Shown here piece after piece: positions 17,847 to 28,200 of a DNA stretch of 64,000 nucleotides. How positions within the stretch are numbered: the first letter of the stretch is position 1; each line of letters opens with the position of its first letter. Both the position numbers and the translations under genes were made by a program. The stretch is from Pedobacter cryotolerans (lineage in GTDB: Bacteria; Bacteroidota; Bacteroidia; Sphingobacteriales; Sphingobacteriaceae). The stretch spans positions 124,307-188,306 of the forward strand of contig NZ_SWBO01000006.1 in the NCBI RefSeq assembly GCF_005116475.1. Reading direction: 5' to 3'. The notes under the pieces were generated by a model. The model was given only the letters and a program-made list of their open reading frames with translations, ran no database searches and was not told the DNA's origin.

Positions 17847-20420
17847 TTAAGTTACATTAATTTCATCTAACCTGCATTGCAGCTTAATTGCTAATTCCTT
17901 ATCATGAGGAGCCTTAAAGATCTCTGCATGATTACCAGGTACATCGTGAACATTTACACCTTCAAGCGCATAATCATTCCATCCCAAATATTTAGGATCA
18001 TCAATAAAATAAAGATTATTTGCTTTAAAAACATCAATCTTAACAGCGATTGGAACCAATTTGTATCTATAAAAGGCATTCATGATTTCCTTCATTAATA
18101 CAAGCATATACTTTGGGTAATTAGGAAAATCTGTTTGTTTATTAATTAATTTTCTAACGCCATCTATGTTAGATTGAATTAAATAACTAATATTTTTTGT
18201 TGGTGCCTTTTTGATTGATTTTAACCTAAACTTTAGCTTTTCGAACTGGCGCAATGATTTAACAGCTATTTTTTTTCCAAATTGAAATTGATGGGTTGGT
18301 ATTTGAACATTGGTATCAAACATGGCCAATAGTTTTACCTCTTTGCCTTTTGCTTTTAATTGTTTAACCATTTCGAAAGCAATTATGCCGCCTATAGAAT
18401 AACCACCAATTGCATAAGGCCCAGTGGGATTATGCTTTAATACTTCACTGTTATAAAATTCAGCTATACTTTCAATATTGTTGTAAATAGTTTTCTCGTT
18501 GTCATCATCAAAAGCTTGCAAACCATAAACAGGTTGATCGGCTTTGAGGTGAGCAACCATGCTTCTATAACCCAATACATTTAAACCAATACCATGGACA
18601 ATGTACAGCGGCACTTTATCTCCATTTGGTTGGATAGGTATTAAGGATTTAAATTCTTCTGCAGCATTGTTTTCTATGGCATTTACCAATTGTTTGATGG
18701 TAGGATACTTAAAGAGTATAGATGGAGAAAGTCGCTTAGCTAATTTTTTCTCAATCTGAATTTTTGTTTTTAACGCAATAAGTGAAGTACCACCTAATTC
18801 AAAAAAATCATCATCAACCCCAATTTTATTGATGCCAGTATTTTGCATCCAAATTTGAGCTACAATTTCTTCATTTGGAGTAGATGGGGCAACATAGTTG
18901 GAGGTATTATTTTTAATGAGTGGTTTAGGTAAAGACTTCCTGTCAATTTTACCACTTGGCAACAAGGGCATATTTGGCAGTAATACGTAATCTACAGGCA
19001 CCATATATGCCGGAAGCAATTTCTCTAAATTCTCTTTTAATATTGTCTCAATTGCTACAGCTGTTAATTTATTCTGTGGATTTTTGAGCGTATAATAGGC
19101 TACTAATCTAGCATTCTCTACTTTATCTTGGTGTACCATCACCAAAGCATCTTTAATCAATGGTTGGGCTTTAAGCTGAAAATCAATTTCTTCTGTTTCA
19201 ATGCGATAGCCCCTAATTTTAACCTGTGTATCTTTTCTTCCAATAAACTGTAAATCACCATTTGGCAATTGTTTAACCAAATCTCCAGTTGCATACATCA
19301 GCTGCTTTGGCATTAAAAAAGGATTTGGTATAAATTTTTCGGCAGTTAAAGCTGGTCTGCTGATATAGCCATTGGCCACACCTAAACCACCAATATATAA
19401 TTCGCCCTCGGTTCCTTTATCTACCGCATCAAGACTTTCATTTAGTATATAAATTTCCGTATTTGTAATGGGTTTGCCAATGCTGATTAACTCATCATCA
19501 ATACTTAACTGCTTTGCCAAAGCACAGATGGTGGTTTCGGTAGGCCCGTACATATTCCATAGCGCCTTACATCTAGCCAATAATTGCTCAGCTAATTGTT
19601 TAGTTAAAGCTTCGCCACCGCAAAAAGCAACGATTGGTAGTTTTTCTTTCCAACCAGCTTCAATCATCATTTGCCAAATGTAGGGCGTTGCTTGCATTAA
19701 GGTTATTTTTTCCTTTTTAACAATCTCCAGCAATGCGAAACCATCTCTAACCACATCCTGATCAACTATAGTTAACTTGGCCCCTGCAATTAATGGTAGA
19801 TAGAGTTCTTCCTCAGAAATATCAAAAGACATGGTAGTTAAACCCAGCATATTATCTGTGTAAGTTACGCCAGGTTCTGTTAAACGGTGTAATAATAAAT
19901 TTAATAAACTTTGATGGCTAATGCCTACTCCTTTTGGTAAGCCTGTTGAGCCAGAGGTATAAATGATGTAAACTAAATGAGCTAAATTAAATATTTTCGG
20001 TACATAATGGTGTTGCGTTCTAACCGCCCATAATTCATCAAACAAAAGCAACGGAAAAGCGCTGTAAGTTGCTGAATAAGCATTTGCAGTAATGATGGTA
20101 CGAGCACCAGAATCTTCCATTAAAAACGAAATCCGATCTACAGGAAGTGTTGGATCTATTGGAACATAGGTAATTTCTGCTTTGAGTAAGGCTAACAGAC
20201 AGACAGACATTTCAATGGATCTATCCATTGCTACCGCTACAATATCATTCGGTTTGTACCCTTTACTTAAAAAACAAGCAGCGAGCTGATCTGAAGCTAG
20301 CGTTAAATCACTATAAGAAATTTTTTTAGCATGATGCTGAATGGCAACTTGATTTGGTAATTGTTGAGCTTGTTGCTTAATAAGAAACGGAATGGTCTTT
20401 TCACCAAAATAATTAACCAT
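17847..20420 (-). CDS. NRPS, A-PCP-TE three-domain protein
   Basis: An 857-aa nonribosomal peptide synthetase unit without a condensation domain. I start at the ATG at 20420 (MVNYFGEKTIPFL); the frame runs further up but encodes an unlikely hydrophobic leader. Domains: adenylation (about 5-495; IIYTSGSTGLPKG core A3, YGPTETTIC A5, final-lysine motif LPSGKIDRKSL), carrier (FFELGGTSL, phosphopantetheine Ser546), thioesterase (LYIVHGIG then GGYSIGG with nucleophile Ser675). Asp is kept at the amino-group-binding position (FDISEEE), so an alpha-amino acid substrate is expected. By eye the pocket is D-I-E-Q-F-G-M-I-C-K, closest to glycine-type codes. The A-PCP-TE part closely resembles that of the NRPS ending at 35875, suggesting duplication. 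Product and role unknown. Confidence 0.9.
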   Translation of the reverse strand: MVNYFGEKTIPFLIKQQAQQLPNQVAIQHHAKKISYSDLTLASDQLAACFLSKGYKPNDIVAVAMDRSIEMSVCLLALLKAEITYVPIDPTLPVDRISFLMEDSGARTIITANAYSATYSAFPLLLFDELWAVRTQHHYVPKIFNLAHLVYIIYTSGSTGLPKGVGISHQSLLNLLLHRLTEPGVTYTDNMLGLTTMSFDISEEELYLPLIAGAKLTIVDQDVVRDGFALLEIVKKEKITLMQATPYIWQMMIEAGWKEKLPIVAFCGGEALTKQLAEQLLARCKALWNMYGPTETTICALAKQLSIDDELISIGKPITNTEIYILNESLDAVDKGTEGELYIGGLGVANGYISRPALTAEKFIPNPFLMPKQLMYATGDLVKQLPNGDLQFIGRKDTQVKIRGYRIETEEIDFQLKAQPLIKDALVMVHQDKVENARLVAYYTLKNPQNKLTAVAIETILKENLEKLLPAYMVPVDYVLLPNMPLLPSGKIDRKSLPKPLIKNNTSNYVAPSTPNEEIVAQIWMQNTGINKIGVDDDFFELGGTSLIALKTKIQIEKKLAKRLSPSILFKYPTIKQLVNAIENNAAEEFKSLIPIQPNGDKVPLYIVHGIGLNVLGYRSMVAHLKADQPVYGLQAFDDDNEKTIYNNIESIAEFYNSEVLKHNPTGPYAIGGYSIGGIIAFEMVKQLKAKGKEVKLLAMFDTNVQIPTHQFQFGKKIAVKSLRQFEKLKFRLKSIKKAPTKNISYLIQSNIDGVRKLINKQTDFPNYPKYMLVLMKEIMNAFYRYKLVPIAVKIDVFKANNLYFIDDPKYLGWNDYALEGVNVHDVPGNHAEIFKAPHDKELAIKLQCRLDEINVT

Positions 20421-20575
20421 AAATAGAGGCGTATTGAACGTATAGTAGGAGAATGTTATTGAAAAAATATAATTGATGTTAAGATACAACTAAATTTCTT
20501 TTTAATTAACAAAACGGGCTACTGTTTGTTTTAAATAAATATTTGTTTAAAATTCATAAGCTAAAAAGTAAACAA

Positions 20576-20583
20576 TATCTTTG
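20576..20583 (+). promoter_or_regulatory. Candidate -7 box (TAnnTTTG) for the 20653 gene
   Basis: TATCTTTG fits the Bacteroidota -7 consensus exactly and lies 70 bases before the GTG start. The nearest upstream TTTG is 30 bases away instead of 19-21, so the -33 element is weak. The site lies in the 232-base gap shared with the divergent NRPS gene. Confidence 0.35.
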
Positions 20584-20652
20584 GTTATTCCTATTTAAAC
20601 GTTGAATTAGAATAATAATTCACAAAATCAATCATCCTTAAATTATTTTGCC

Positions 20653-21285
20653 GTGATTACAGAAAATGCTTCGTCAATTAAACTCTTTAACCTAAAAGAA
20701 ATTGGTAAAAAAAACATACCAGAAACTTACCTTACTTATCAAAAAGAATTGGAATTATTTTCTGATTGGGTAGCTAATTTTTTAGCAAAATCTAATGCAA
20801 ACTTAGGTCGTACTGGCGCTGTTTGCCCTTATGTACAATATGCAGAGGAAAAAGAATATTTTAAAGTTGGTGTTTTTGATGCACCAGATCCAAAACAAGA
20901 GCTAATTATTTCGCTTATTAGAGATTTGAAGGAACTTTTTATAACGATGAATCCTACCAATAAAAAAGATGAGAAATTTAAAGCAATTACCATATTATTT
21001 CCTACTTTAAATGAAAATCAGGTACTTGATATTATTGATGGTGTACAATTAAAACTAAAACCAGAATTTGTAAAACAAGGAATGATGATTGGACAATTTT
21101 ATGAAAATTGCCAACAAGGAGGATTAAGAAACTCTAGCTTTAGACCTTTACAATCGCCAGTACCTTTATTAGCCATTAGGTACATGGTAGAAACAGACTG
21201 GCCTTTTTTAGAAGGAGATAAAGTTTTAGAACAAGCTTACCAGAAAAATTTTGGCAAGATTAATTTTGGCACAAAAAAAGAATAA
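20653..21285 (+). CDS. Conserved protein resembling DUF6875, NRPS-linked
   Basis: A 210-aa soluble protein starting with GTG. I recall the family as DUF6875, found near natural-product genes, but could not check. Visible marks are GRTGAVCPYVQYA (residues 53-65, one conserved Cys), FPTLNENQVLDIIDGVQ (about 116-132), LKPEFVKQGMMIGQFYENCQQGG (about 135-157) and SFRPLQSPVPLLAIRYMVETDWPFL (about 161-185). No catalytic family is obvious to me. It is divergent from the A-PCP-TE NRPS and two bases upstream of the YbaK-type gene, so the two form a tight pair, probably tied to the NRPS locus. Confidence 0.75.
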   Translation: MITENASSIKLFNLKEIGKKNIPETYLTYQKELELFSDWVANFLAKSNANLGRTGAVCPYVQYAEEKEYFKVGVFDAPDPKQELIISLIRDLKELFITMNPTNKKDEKFKAITILFPTLNENQVLDIIDGVQLKLKPEFVKQGMMIGQFYENCQQGGLRNSSFRPLQSPVPLLAIRYMVETDWPFLEGDKVLEQAYQKNFGKINFGTKKE

Positions 21286-21287
21286 AA

Positions 21288-21764
21288 ATGCATCCAAAAA
21301 TTAAAGATAAATTAACTGAAGCGCAGCTTAATTATAAAGAAATTAAACACGCAACTTTTGACAAACCGATCCACTCGCCTTTGGATTTTGCGGAAGCATT
21401 AGGCTATGAAATAGGTCGTATCACGAAATCGGTTTTTTTGAGAGCAAAAACAAAGGATAAATACATTATGGCAGTTTGTTCTTGCCATAAAAAATTAGAC
21501 TTTGCAAAATTAGCCCAATTGGCAAAGGTGAATAAACTAGAAGTAGCAGATAAAAATGAGTTGGCAGAAATGATTGGTTATCCACCAACTGGAGTTTGCG
21601 CTATTGGTTTAACAGCTAACATTGCAATTTTTATGGATGCTGAACTGTTAAATTATCAAACTATAATGGTTGGATCAGGTGAAGTAGCCATTGAAATTGA
21701 GCTTAATCCAAAAGATTTACTTTTGATTACCAATGCTACTATTGACCAAATAAGTTTAGCTTAG
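21288..21764 (+). CDS. YbaK/EbsC-type aminoacyl-tRNA deacylase-like protein
   Basis: A 158-aa single-domain protein of the YbaK/ProX trans-editing family, whose known members hydrolyse mischarged tRNAs such as Cys-tRNA(Pro) or Ala-tRNA(Pro). Family marks: EIGRITKSVFLRAKTKDKYI (about residues 41-60, with the conserved Lys), the glycine loop YPPTGVCAIGL (about 98-108) and IFMDAELLNYQTIMVGSGE (about 114-132). It follows the DUF6875-like gene after two bases. In an NRPS setting it could hydrolyse a carrier-bound or tRNA-bound aminoacyl group, or protect the cell from a non-standard amino acid; this is speculation. Fold confident, substrate unknown. Confidence 0.85.
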   Translation: MHPKIKDKLTEAQLNYKEIKHATFDKPIHSPLDFAEALGYEIGRITKSVFLRAKTKDKYIMAVCSCHKKLDFAKLAQLAKVNKLEVADKNELAEMIGYPPTGVCAIGLTANIAIFMDAELLNYQTIMVGSGEVAIEIELNPKDLLLITNATIDQISLA

Positions 21765-21776
21765 TTTATTAAACAA

Positions 21777-22328
21777 CTAGTTGATAGAGTGTTGGCTGTA
21801 AACTTTTTTTAATAGCCTTGCCGGATTACCTACCATTACACAATTTGGCGGCACGCTTTTAGTTACTACGGCTCCGGCTCCAATAATTGCATTGTCGCCT
21901 ATTTCAATATCGCCTAAAATGATGGCATTTACACCAATATCAACATTGTTACCAATACGAGGTGATAAACTATAGGTACCATCTGGCAATAATTTATTAC
22001 TAATTGTTGTTAAATGGCGAATGGTGCAGTTGTTACCAAATACCGTACTCGCTTCAATTACAGAACCATGTCCGTGATTTAATTTAAGGCTTTTACCTGC
22101 TCTAACGTGCCAATTAATTTCAATATTAAATATCCATTCAATGATAATTCTATAAAGGGCTAAATACCAAATAAATAAAACAGTTAATACAGGATTTTTT
22201 CTTACAAAGGAAGCAATTCTAAAAAGAAACAAAACAATTCTTCCTTTAAAATTTCCTTTGTTCACTTTCCAATCTTGAAAAGGGCCGTGATACCTTGCTC
22301 TATAATAGATCTGCTTTAGTTTTTCCAT
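21777..22328 (-). CDS. Hexapeptide-repeat acyltransferase, serine O-acetyltransferase-like
   Basis: A 183-aa enzyme with an N-terminal helical part (about 1-75, one hydrophobic helix at 40-65) and a C-terminal left-handed beta-helix. Hexapeptide turns run from about 80 to 165: [52 protein letters not shown], ending in the family tail [12 protein letters not shown]. It resembles the CysE-like and colanic-acid acetyltransferases of polysaccharide loci more than true cysteine-pathway SAT, which has a longer helical N-terminus. Same strand as the UDP-xylose genes upstream but 302 bases away and behind a terminator, so it has its own promoter. A sugar or a secondary-metabolite acceptor is possible. 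Confidence 0.82.
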   Translation of the reverse strand: MEKLKQIYYRARYHGPFQDWKVNKGNFKGRIVLFLFRIASFVRKNPVLTVLFIWYLALYRIIIEWIFNIEINWHVRAGKSLKLNHGHGSVIEASTVFGNNCTIRHLTTISNKLLPDGTYSLSPRIGNNVDIGVNAIILGDIEIGDNAIIGAGAVVTKSVPPNCVMVGNPARLLKKVYSQHSIN

Positions 22329-22630
22329 TTATATTTTTGGTTGATAGCTGAAATTTTAATGATTAAATTAACTATCAAATTGGTTGTTGCGAAACTTATT
22401 ATTAACAGTAATTACAACTTTACGTTATGGTAAAAATTTCACATTACAAAAGTAGGTGTGTACAAGCTAGATCACAATAGCCCTTAACTACTAATTACGT
22501 TATTATGTTTTAATTTTAACAAATCGACAATCTGTTGTTAATCTGTTAAATATGTATTGTAGGAGGTTTTAAAGCAAAAAAGGAGACTTTCTTTCGAAAC
22601 GTCTCCTTGCTAATAAGATTTAAAATTTTA
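22329..22630. other. Intergenic stretch with the UDP-xylose synthase terminator
   Basis: 302 bases between two leftward genes. The distal end has an intrinsic terminator (22575-22608); the rest is AT-rich and must carry the promoter for the hexapeptide acyltransferase. No ORF or RNA gene is seen. Confidence 0.6.
22575..22608 (-). terminator. Rho-independent terminator after the UDP-xylose synthase gene
   Basis: Read leftward, AAGGAGAC (complement of 22601-22608) and GTCTCCTT (complement of 22580-22587) form an 8-bp stem with a 13-base loop, followed directly by TTTT. It lies 23 bases beyond the stop codon. Confidence 0.85.
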
Positions 22631-23620
22631 CTATTTATTAAATGTAGTAAAGTCTTTATGCTCAATTTTAGCCAATGCTTCTTGAGACAGCGATTTGAAA
22701 TAATCGTAAGTTATTTTTAAACCTTCTGCTCTAGCTACTTTTGGTGTCCAACCTAATAATCGAGTTGCCTTTTCTATATCTGGTCTACGTTGCTTCGGAT
22801 CATCTTGCGGTAATTCTCTATAGACAATTTTTTGGTCTGTACCCGTTAATTTAATGATCTCTTCGCAAAACTGTTGAATGGTAATTTCATCTGGATTACC
22901 AATGTTAACTGGCTGAGCATAATCGCTAAATAATAAACGATAAATACCTTCAACCAAATCATCTACATAGCAAAATGAGCGAGTTTGGCTACCATCACCG
23001 AAAACTGTTAAATCTTCGCCACGTATGGCCTGACCAATAAAAGCTGGCAATACTCTTCCATCATTTAGTCGCATGCGGGGGCCGTAGGTATTAAAGATCC
23101 TCACAATTCTCGTTTCCACACCGTGAAAAGTATGGTAAGCCATAGTGATCGCTTCCTGAAAACGTTTGGCCTCATCATATACCCCACGTGGGCCAACTGG
23201 ATTTACATTGCCCCAATATTCTTCTGGTTGCGGATTAACGTTTGGATCACCATATACCTCAGAGGTTGATGCTATTAGCATTCTAGCACCTTTAGATCTG
23301 GCTAGCCCTAATAAATTGTGTGTTCCTAATGAGCCCACTTTTAAAGTTTGGATTGGAATTTTTAAATAATCTATCGGGCTTGCTGGCGAAGCGAAATGTA
23401 GGATATAATCTAGCTCACCTGCAATGTGAACAAACTTAGAAACATCATGGTGGTGAAACTCGAAATTTTCTAATTTAAACAAGTGTTCGATGTTAGCTAA
23501 ATCACCTGTAATCAGGTTATCCATGGCTATCACATGAAAGCCTTCCTTAATAAATCTATCGCAAAGATGTGAACCTAAAAATCCGGCTGCACCTGTAATC
23601 AATACTCTTTTACCTTTCAT
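22631..23620 (-). CDS. uxs: UDP-glucuronate decarboxylase (UDP-xylose synthase)
   Basis: A 329-aa extended short-chain dehydrogenase that converts UDP-glucuronate to UDP-xylose with bound NAD. The NAD fold is [14 protein letters not shown] (about residues 6-19). Diagnostic UXS text follows: [20 protein letters not shown], then [22 protein letters not shown] with the catalytic Tyr/Lys pair, and [11 protein letters not shown] use the ATG at 23620; the frame extends to a TTG nine bases earlier. It overlaps the 3' end of the UDP-glucose dehydrogenase gene by 11 bases, so the two enzymes are made together and form a two-step path from UDP-glucose to UDP-xylose. Confidence 0.93.
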   Translation of the reverse strand: MKGKRVLITGAAGFLGSHLCDRFIKEGFHVIAMDNLITGDLANIEHLFKLENFEFHHHDVSKFVHIAGELDYILHFASPASPIDYLKIPIQTLKVGSLGTHNLLGLARSKGARMLIASTSEVYGDPNVNPQPEEYWGNVNPVGPRGVYDEAKRFQEAITMAYHTFHGVETRIVRIFNTYGPRMRLNDGRVLPAFIGQAIRGEDLTVFGDGSQTRSFCYVDDLVEGIYRLLFSDYAQPVNIGNPDEITIQQFCEEIIKLTGTDQKIVYRELPQDDPKQRRPDIEKATRLLGWTPKVARAEGLKITYDYFKSLSQEALAKIEHKDFTTFNK

Positions 23621-24932
23621 TTGATCCAATTAATTTTCTACCAATACTGTTGTAATAATAACCCATGTCAACCATTTTTTCTAAATCATAAAGGTTACGA
23701 CCATCAAAAATGATTTTGTTCTTTAAAATTTCATCCATTCTATCAAAATCTGGGTTACGGAAAACTGACCATTCTGTTGCTATTAACAATGCATCAGCAT
23801 CTTTCAAAGCCTCATATTGATTATCTACGTACACTACTTTATCTCCAATGATATTTTTAACATTCTCCATTCCTTCTGGATCGAAAACGCTTAATGTAGC
23901 GCCGTGTTTAACCAATGCATCAATAATATACAAGGCTGGTGCTTCACGAATATCATCAGTTTCTGGCTTAAATGCCAAACCCCACAGTGCAAAATGTTTG
24001 CCTTTGATATCGTTTTTATAGTATTTAAGAATTTTGTCTACCAAGATGGTTTTCTGTCTCTCGTTAACTTCCATTACCGATTTAAGAATCTGGAAATCAT
24101 ATTTACTTTCATCTGCTGCTTTTACCAATGCCTGTACATCTTTCGGGAAACATGAGCCTCCGTAACCAATGCCGGGAAAAAGGAAACGCTTACCAATTCG
24201 CTCATCAGAACCAATGCCACGGCGTACCGCATCAACATCTGCACCAACCATTTCACAAAGGTTCGCTACCTCATTCATAAAAGTGATTTTGGTAGCTAAA
24301 AATGAGTTTGCGGCATATTTTGTTAATTCAGAAGAACGTTCATCCATAAATAAAATTGGATTACCTTGACGAACATAAGGACCATATAATTCGGTCATTA
24401 GTTTTTTAGCTCTTTCACTTTTTGTACCCAAAACAACACGATCAGGTTTCATGAAATCATCTACCGCTACACCTTCTCTTAAAAACTCTGGGTTAGAAAC
24501 TACATCAACCTCAACATTTGTATTTTCGGCAAAAACTGCACTCACTTTATCTGCAGTACCTACTGGCACCGTAGATTTGTTCACAATCACTTTATAATCG
24601 GTTATTAATTTCGAAATATCTTTTGCAGCACCTAAAATATAAGATAAATCTGCAGCACCATCGCCACCCGGAGGAGTTGGTAATGCCATAAAAATAATCT
24701 GTGCATCTTTAACTGCAGCAGCTAAGTCTGTAGTAAAAGTTAATCTCTTTTGCGCAATATTACGGTGAAAAAGAAGATCCAATCCAGGTTCGTAAATTGG
24801 CACTTCGCCATTTTGCATTTTCTTAACTTTCGCTTCGTTGATATCAACGCAAATTACATCATTGCCCGTCTCAGACAGACAAGTACCTGTTACCAGTCCT
24901 ACGTAACCGGTACCTATTACAGCTATTTTCAT
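23610..24932 (-). CDS. ugd: UDP-glucose 6-dehydrogenase
   Basis: A 440-aa cytosolic enzyme oxidising UDP-glucose to UDP-glucuronate with two NAD. The N-terminal Rossmann motif is [14 protein letters not shown] (3-16), the catalytic cysteine is Cys261 in [10 protein letters not shown], and the C-terminal UDP-binding part carries [18 protein letters not shown]. Length is standard. It is the first gene of a two-gene leftward operon with the UDP-xylose synthase and is divergent from the 2213-aa NRPS-PKS with a 279-base gap. The sugar nucleotide could supply the polysaccharide locus at 38-64 kb. Confidence 0.96.
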   Translation of the reverse strand: MKIAVIGTGYVGLVTGTCLSETGNDVICVDINEAKVKKMQNGEVPIYEPGLDLLFHRNIAQKRLTFTTDLAAAVKDAQIIFMALPTPPGGDGAADLSYILGAAKDISKLITDYKVIVNKSTVPVGTADKVSAVFAENTNVEVDVVSNPEFLREGVAVDDFMKPDRVVLGTKSERAKKLMTELYGPYVRQGNPILFMDERSSELTKYAANSFLATKITFMNEVANLCEMVGADVDAVRRGIGSDERIGKRFLFPGIGYGGSCFPKDVQALVKAADESKYDFQILKSVMEVNERQKTILVDKILKYYKNDIKGKHFALWGLAFKPETDDIREAPALYIIDALVKHGATLSVFDPEGMENVKNIIGDKVVYVDNQYEALKDADALLIATEWSVFRNPDFDRMDEILKNKIIFDGRNLYDLEKMVDMGYYYNSIGRKLIGSNER

Positions 24933-25211
24933 TTATTATATTTTTATTTAGGGATTAATTTAAATATCGTTAAATCAGCTGCAATGTAATTGTACTGATT
25001 GGGTATTTTTTTTATCACGAAAGTAAATGAAAAAAACCACAATACAATAGCCCTAAACTACCATCTTTAACACGATTTAATTGTTAATTGAAGCGAAATT
25101 AATTATCTTGCAACGAAATACAAGCAAATCCGTGCTGATAGATGATTTAAAAACCGTATATTTTGCTTTATTAGAATAAATAAGTAACAAAATATCCCTA
25201 TTGTTATATTT

Positions 25212-28200
25212 ATGATAAGCGGTAAACCGTCTAATGAGCTCTCACCTCAAATAAGTGCTAAAACATGCTATGGCCCAAGTGTGCCATATCCAATTGGTCA
25301 AACATTAAATGATCTTCTGATAAACGGTGCCTTAAAAAATGATAATTCCATTGCGCTTGTGTACGGTGGTTTAGAGATGACATATGCAACATTGCACACC
25401 AAAAGCAATCAACTTGCACATCATTTACTTGAACTTGGGGCGTGTAATGATGCATTAGTAGGCGTTTTCTTAGCGCCTGGATTTAACATGGTAGTAGGCA
25501 TTTTGGGCATTTTAAAAGCTGGAGCTGCGTATGTTCCTATAGATCCAAATTTCCCAGCAGACCGTATCAATTATCTTTTGGAAGATACTGGTATGAAAAT
25601 TTGTTTAATCGATCATACGGCACTTCCGGCAATAAGCACCAATATTATACCTGTAAACCTCAACAAAGATTTAGCAGTAATCTCGGCTTATCCAACCTCA
25701 GTACCACATACAAATGTAAATGATTACAGCTTGGCTTATGTAATTTACACCTCAGGTTCTACAGGCTTACCAAAGGGGGTAATGATTGAGCATAGAAATA
25801 TTGTGAATTATTTACTTTTTAGTCAATCATTATTTACAGACCAATTAAAAAGTGGCACTTATTTTTATATGCCATTTACTTTCGATGCATCAATTACTGC
25901 ATTGTTCTTACCCTTAATCACAGGAAAAAAAATCGTAATTAGCACTAAAACAGGTGTAGATATTTTCGAAGACCCAAACTTAATAGCCCATGCGCCATAT
26001 GATTTTATTAAAATTACACCTGCTCATTTGGGTTTACTAAATTTAAAATATGGTGATAATTTATTTTTAACCAACAAATTAGTAGTTGGAGGAGAGGAAT
26101 TAAAACCAGAAAACATTGTTAACCTAAACGAAAACCAAAACCTTACCATTTACAACGAATATGGGCCAACAGAGTGCACAATTGGTTGTACTTTTTATGC
26201 TTTTTCTCCTTCAGGCAACTTAAAACAGAAAATAGCTATCGGAACGCCTTTTGCCAATACGACTGCTTTGGTATTAGGCGATGATGGACAACCAAAACCC
26301 ATTGGCGAAAGTGGCGAGTTGCATATTGGTGGTGCTCAAGTTGCACGTGGATACATCAATAAACCAGATTTAACAGGGTCAAGATTTATTGAAAGTAATT
26401 TACAGCAGGGTAGACTTTATAAAACTGGAGATATTTGTGCTTGGCAAGCCGACGGAAATTTAAGTTATTTGGGCAGAGCTGATGATCAGGTTAAAATTAG
26501 GGGATATCGGATAGAATTGGGAGAAGTTGAAATTTCGGTAGTAAATTCTGGTTTGGCCAAGGCTTGCACAGTTATCGCTACTGATGATGGAGATGGCGGC
26601 AAACGTTTGGTGGCTTTTTATGTACCGAACAACAAAGACTCTAATCAGCAAAAAATTAGAACTTACCTTCAGGAACATTTGCCTGATTACATGGTTCCGC
26701 AATTATTTGTAACATTAAGCGAATTACCCTTAACAAAAAATGGAAAGGTTGATAAAAAAGCTTTGCTCGTTCCTGATGCTTCCATGTTACTTTCCAATGC
26801 CTATGTACATCCAAAAACCGAAATTGAGAAAAATGTAGCTGCCGTTTGGAAAGCCGCACTCCATGTAAACAGAGTAGGCACTACCGATAACTTTTTTGAG
26901 TTAGGCGGCAATTCGCTGATGGCAAAAAAGGTGTTGATTGCTCTGCGTGAATTACATCAATATGCCATTCCTGTTACCAAATTATACCAAAGTCCAACTA
27001 TACAAGGCTTAACAAAGTTTTTAACCCCTCAAACTTCACAAAAACAAGTTCAAAACCAGCGAGAACTAGACAACAATGCCCCTATTGCGGTAATTGGGAT
27101 GGCAGGTAGATTTCCAGGCGCTAACAACATCAACGAGTTATGGGATGTATTAATTAATGGTAAAGAAACGACTACCTTTTTTAAACCAGAGGAGATTGCG
27201 AAAGAAATTCCTGATGAATTAAAAAACGATCCATTTTATGTAAATGCAAGGGGCATTATTGATCAAGCTGACCATTTCGACCCTGCTTTTTTTGGGATCA
27301 ATCCCAAGTTGGCCGCATTGATGGATCCTCAGCAACGCATATTTTTAGAAATTGCACATGAGGCACTAGAAAAAACTGGACACCTTCATCAAAACTATAC
27401 TGGCAAAATCGGCGTTTTTGCAGGAGCAGGAACCAATACCTATTATGAAAACAATGTATTGGCACATCCTGATTTAATTGAAAATCAGGGTAAGTTACAG
27501 GTACATTCGGTTAATGAAAAAGATTATATTGCCTCTAGAACAGCCTATCACTTAAACCTTCATGGCCCGGCAGTTAGTGTTAATTCGGCCTGTTCTACTT
27601 CATTGTTGGCTATAGCCGAAGCAGTTAATAGTTTACGTGCAGGGCAATGCGATGCAGCATTGGCGGGTGGAGCAAGCATTACATCTCCCATAAATAGTGG
27701 GCACCTATACCAAGAAGGGAGTATACTCAGTGCAGATGGCCATTGTGCGCCTTTTAACAATGAGGCTACTGGAACTGTTTTTAGCGATGGCGCTGGAGTT
27801 GTTCTTTTAAAAACATTATCGACTGCACAGCAAGATCGAGATCATATTTATGCCATTATTAAAGGTGTTGGCGTAAATAATGATGGTGCTGGCAAAGGTA
27901 GTTTTACTGCGCCAAGCTCTAGCGGACAAGCTCATGCTATTAGCGAAGCCATTGCAAATGCAGGTGTTGATCCTAGCGAAATTACCTATATTGAGGCCCA
28001 TGGCACCGGTACTCCAATTGGCGATCCGATAGAGTTTGAAGGTTTAACAACAGCGTTTGGAGAACAAAACAAAAACCAATATTGTGCCATTGGCGCTATC
28101 AAAAGTAATTTTGGGCATTTAACACAAGCTGCTGGTGTAGCTGGATTTATAAAAACTTGCCTTGCCTTAGCAAACAAAGTAATACCACCCACTTTAGGTT

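Noticed and set aside
17847-20420. Aryl-pyruvate quinone synthetase (atromentin/ralfuranone type A-T-TE)
   Set aside because: The domain order fits, but the A domain keeps the aspartate that binds an amino group (FDISEEE) and closely resembles the A domain of the neighbouring peptide synthetase, so an amino acid substrate is more likely.
20421-20489. Upstream start for the A-PCP-TE NRPS
   Set aside because: The extra 23 residues are hydrophobic, Tyr/Phe-rich and unlike the N-terminus of any A domain; the ATG at 20420 fits better.
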